Of a stretch of DNA of 17,022 nt, positions 15,786 through 17,022 are shown piece by piece. A model generated the notes under the pieces. It did not search any database, was not told the DNA's origin, and saw only the letters and a program-made list of their open reading frames with translations. The position numbers and the translations under genes were made by a program. Origin of the DNA: Prevotella sp. UBA7594 (GTDB lineage: Bacteria; Bacteroidota; Bacteroidia; Bacteroidales; Bacteroidaceae); the NCBI GenBank assembly GCA_002490315.1, contig DLKG01000062.1:1-17022 (forward strand), in the 5' to 3' direction. Positions within the stretch are counted from its first letter, which is position 1. Every line of letters begins with the position of its first letter.

Positions 15786-15823
15786 CTGCCATAATGACAG
15801 GGACTTAGCCACTACGCCTGTCA
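15786..15823. promoter_or_regulatory. Palindromic sites upstream of dnaK
   Basis: CTGCCATAATGACAG (15786-15800) is a 15-bp palindrome with one mismatched pair. It overlaps a second inverted repeat, TGACAGG (15795-15801) with CCTGTCA (15817-15823), separated by 15 bases. The sites lie about 140-180 bp before the dnaK start and could be an operator for heat-shock control. It is not the CIRCE sequence. The function is inferred from position only. Confidence 0.35.
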
Positions 15824-15963
15824 GTAGTTTATAAGGCAAATGACTTTTGGCACACCATTTGTATATTATATAGCGAACGCCATCGGAAAGTATGAAAATA
15901 TGGACCGACGGGAAGTTCAAGCAACATTATTAATAACGAATAAAAATAAAAAAATATACAATT

Positions 15964-17022
15964 ATGGGAAAGATTATTGGAATCGACTTAGGTACTACAA
16001 ACTCTTGTGTTGCCGTTTTTGAGGGCAACGAACCTGTAGTTATCGCCAACTCAGAAGGTAAGCGTACAACTCCTTCTATTGTTGGTTTCGTCAAGGACGG
16101 CGAGCGTAAGGTGGGCGACCCTGCAAAGCGTCAGGCTATCACCAACCCGAAGAACACCGTATACAGCATCAAGCGTTTCATGGGTGAGACCTACGAGCAG
16201 TGTGCAAAAGAGGTTACACGCGTTCCGTTCTCAGTCGTTAACGAGGGTGGCTATCCCCGTGTAGACATCGACGGCCGCAAGTATACTCCGCAGGAGATCT
16301 CGGCTATGGTTCTGCAGAAGATGAAGAAGACCGCTGAGGACTATCTCGGCCAGGAGGTTACGGATGCCGTAATCACCGTTCCGGCTTACTTCTCCGACTC
16401 ACAGCGTCAGGCTACCAAGGAGGCTGGTCAGATTGCAGGCCTCAACGTTCGCCGTATCGTGAACGAGCCTACTGCCGCAGCCCTCGCCTATGGTGTTGAC
16501 AAGGCCAACAAGGACATGAAGATTGCCGTGTTCGACCTCGGTGGCGGTACATTCGATATTTCAATCCTTGAGTTCGGTGGCGGTGTGTTCGAGGTGCTCT
16601 CTACCAATGGTGACACTCACCTGGGTGGTGACGACTTCGACCAGGTAATCATCGACTGGCTCGTGCAGGGCTTCAAGGCCGACGAGGGCATCGATCTCTC
16701 TAAGGACCCGATGGCTATGCAGCGCTTGAAGGAGGCTGCCGAGAAGGCCAAGATTGAGCTTTCAAGCACAACATCAACAGAAATCAACCTTCCGTATATC
16801 TCTGCTGAGGGCGGTGTTCCAAAGCACTTGGTTAAGACTCTGACTCGTTCACAGTTCGAGCAGTTGGCCCACAACCTCATCCAGGCTTGTCTCGTTCCTT
16901 GCCAGAACGCAATGCGCGACGCAAAGCTCCAGACCAGCGATATCGACGAGGTAATCCTCGTAGGTGGTTCAAGCCGTATACCAGCCGTTCAGACTCTCGT
17001 GAAGAACTACTTCGGCAAGGAG
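15964..17022 (+). CDS. dnaK: Chaperone DnaK (Hsp70), 3' end outside window
   Basis: This is the ATP-driven Hsp70 chaperone of the cytoplasm. The ATG at 15964 opens 353 codons that run to the window edge, with protein beginning [20 protein letters not shown]. The nucleotide-binding domain is nearly complete: phosphate-1 loop [13 protein letters not shown] (6-18), [29 protein letters not shown] (from Asn167), phosphate-2 loop [13 protein letters not shown] (from 190), THLGGDDFD, and adenosine motif [15 protein letters not shown] (about 329-343). A full DnaK is about 635 residues, so the end of this domain, the substrate-binding domain and lid are off-window. The start follows an A-rich leader without a Shine-Dalgarno sequence, as is usual in this phylum. 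It is a housekeeping gene bordering the sugar locus, on the same strand but 459 bp away and separated by hairpins. Confidence 0.98.
   Translation, partial: MGKIIGIDLGTTNSCVAVFEGNEPVVIANSEGKRTTPSIVGFVKDGERKVGDPAKRQAITNPKNTVYSIKRFMGETYEQCAKEVTRVPFSVVNEGGYPRVDIDGRKYTPQEISAMVLQKMKKTAEDYLGQEVTDAVITVPAYFSDSQRQATKEAGQIAGLNVRRIVNEPTAAALAYGVDKANKDMKIAVFDLGGGTFDISILEFGGGVFEVLSTNGDTHLGGDDFDQVIIDWLVQGFKADEGIDLSKDPMAMQRLKEAAEKAKIELSSTTSTEINLPYISAEGGVPKHLVKTLTRSQFEQLAHNLIQACLVPCQNAMRDAKLQTSDIDEVILVGGSSRIPAVQTLVKNYFGKE

Larger units (their letters stand above)
15505..15963. other. Intergenic region between GH35 gene and dnaK
   Basis: This 459-bp stretch has no supportable gene. It contains the two inverted copies of a GC-rich hairpin element (15606-15626 and 15669-15717), then a T/A-rich part, then an imperfect palindrome and inverted repeat at 15786-15823, and the A-rich dnaK leader. 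I find no exact TAnnTTTG box for dnaK; the TATATAG near 15867-15873 with TTTG at 15846-15849 is only a weak candidate. Confidence 0.65.

Noticed and set aside
15786..15823. CIRCE (HrcA) element before dnaK
   Set aside because: The CIRCE arms TTAGCACTC and GAGTGCTAA are absent; only an unrelated palindrome is present.
15840..16022. 60-codon open frame overlapping the dnaK start
   Set aside because: It overlaps the beginning of dnaK in another frame, has no family resemblance, and the dnaK reading frame is unambiguous.

Overview
The window looks like chromosomal DNA from a Bacteroidales bacterium, most likely Prevotella or a close relative. The grounds are a SusC/SusD pair, a one-piece hybrid two-component regulator of the Bacteroidetes type, promoters matching the Bacteroidetes -7 consensus TAnnTTTG, A-rich start regions without a Shine-Dalgarno sequence, and a pyruvate formate-lyase and a DnaK that read as ordinary anaerobic Bacteroidetes housekeeping proteins. 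I assign the order with good confidence and the genus only loosely.

Layout. 1-1292 (minus strand): the N-terminal 430 residues of pyruvate formate-lyase, cut by the window edge. 1293-1586: a divergent promoter region. 1587-7004: a SusC-like TonB-dependent transporter and its SusD-like lipoprotein. 7005-7403: an intergenic stretch with a terminator, a four-copy 22-bp array of short palindromes and a consensus Bacteroidetes promoter. 7404-11384: a 1326-residue hybrid two-component system (HTCS). 11385-11541: a perfect 20-bp hairpin terminator and a new promoter. 11542-15504: a GH30-family hydrolase and a GH35 beta-galactosidase, 6 bp apart. 15505-15963: a noncoding region with two inverted copies of a GC-rich hairpin element and palindromic sites. 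15964-17022: the first 353 residues of DnaK, cut by the window edge.

The five genes from 1587 to 15504 form a compact polysaccharide utilisation locus (PUL). The expected flow is as follows. SusD and SusC capture oligosaccharides at the cell surface and import them through the outer membrane. The HTCS sensor detects a product in the periplasm and activates the locus. GH30 (probably an endo- or exo-acting beta-galactanase of the Glyco_hydr_30_2 type) and GH35 (beta-galactosidase) cut the glycan down to galactose. The pairing points to a beta-galactan, such as the beta-1,6-galactan side chains of type II arabinogalactan, but the substrate is inferred from families only. Terminators and promoters suggest three transcription units: susC-susD, HTCS, and GH30-GH35.

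The least explained parts are noncoding: the palindrome array at 7161-7246, the paired inverted hairpins at 15606-15717, and several short repeats or palindromes in the control regions of pflB, susC and dnaK. No tRNA, rRNA, transposase or CRISPR array was seen.
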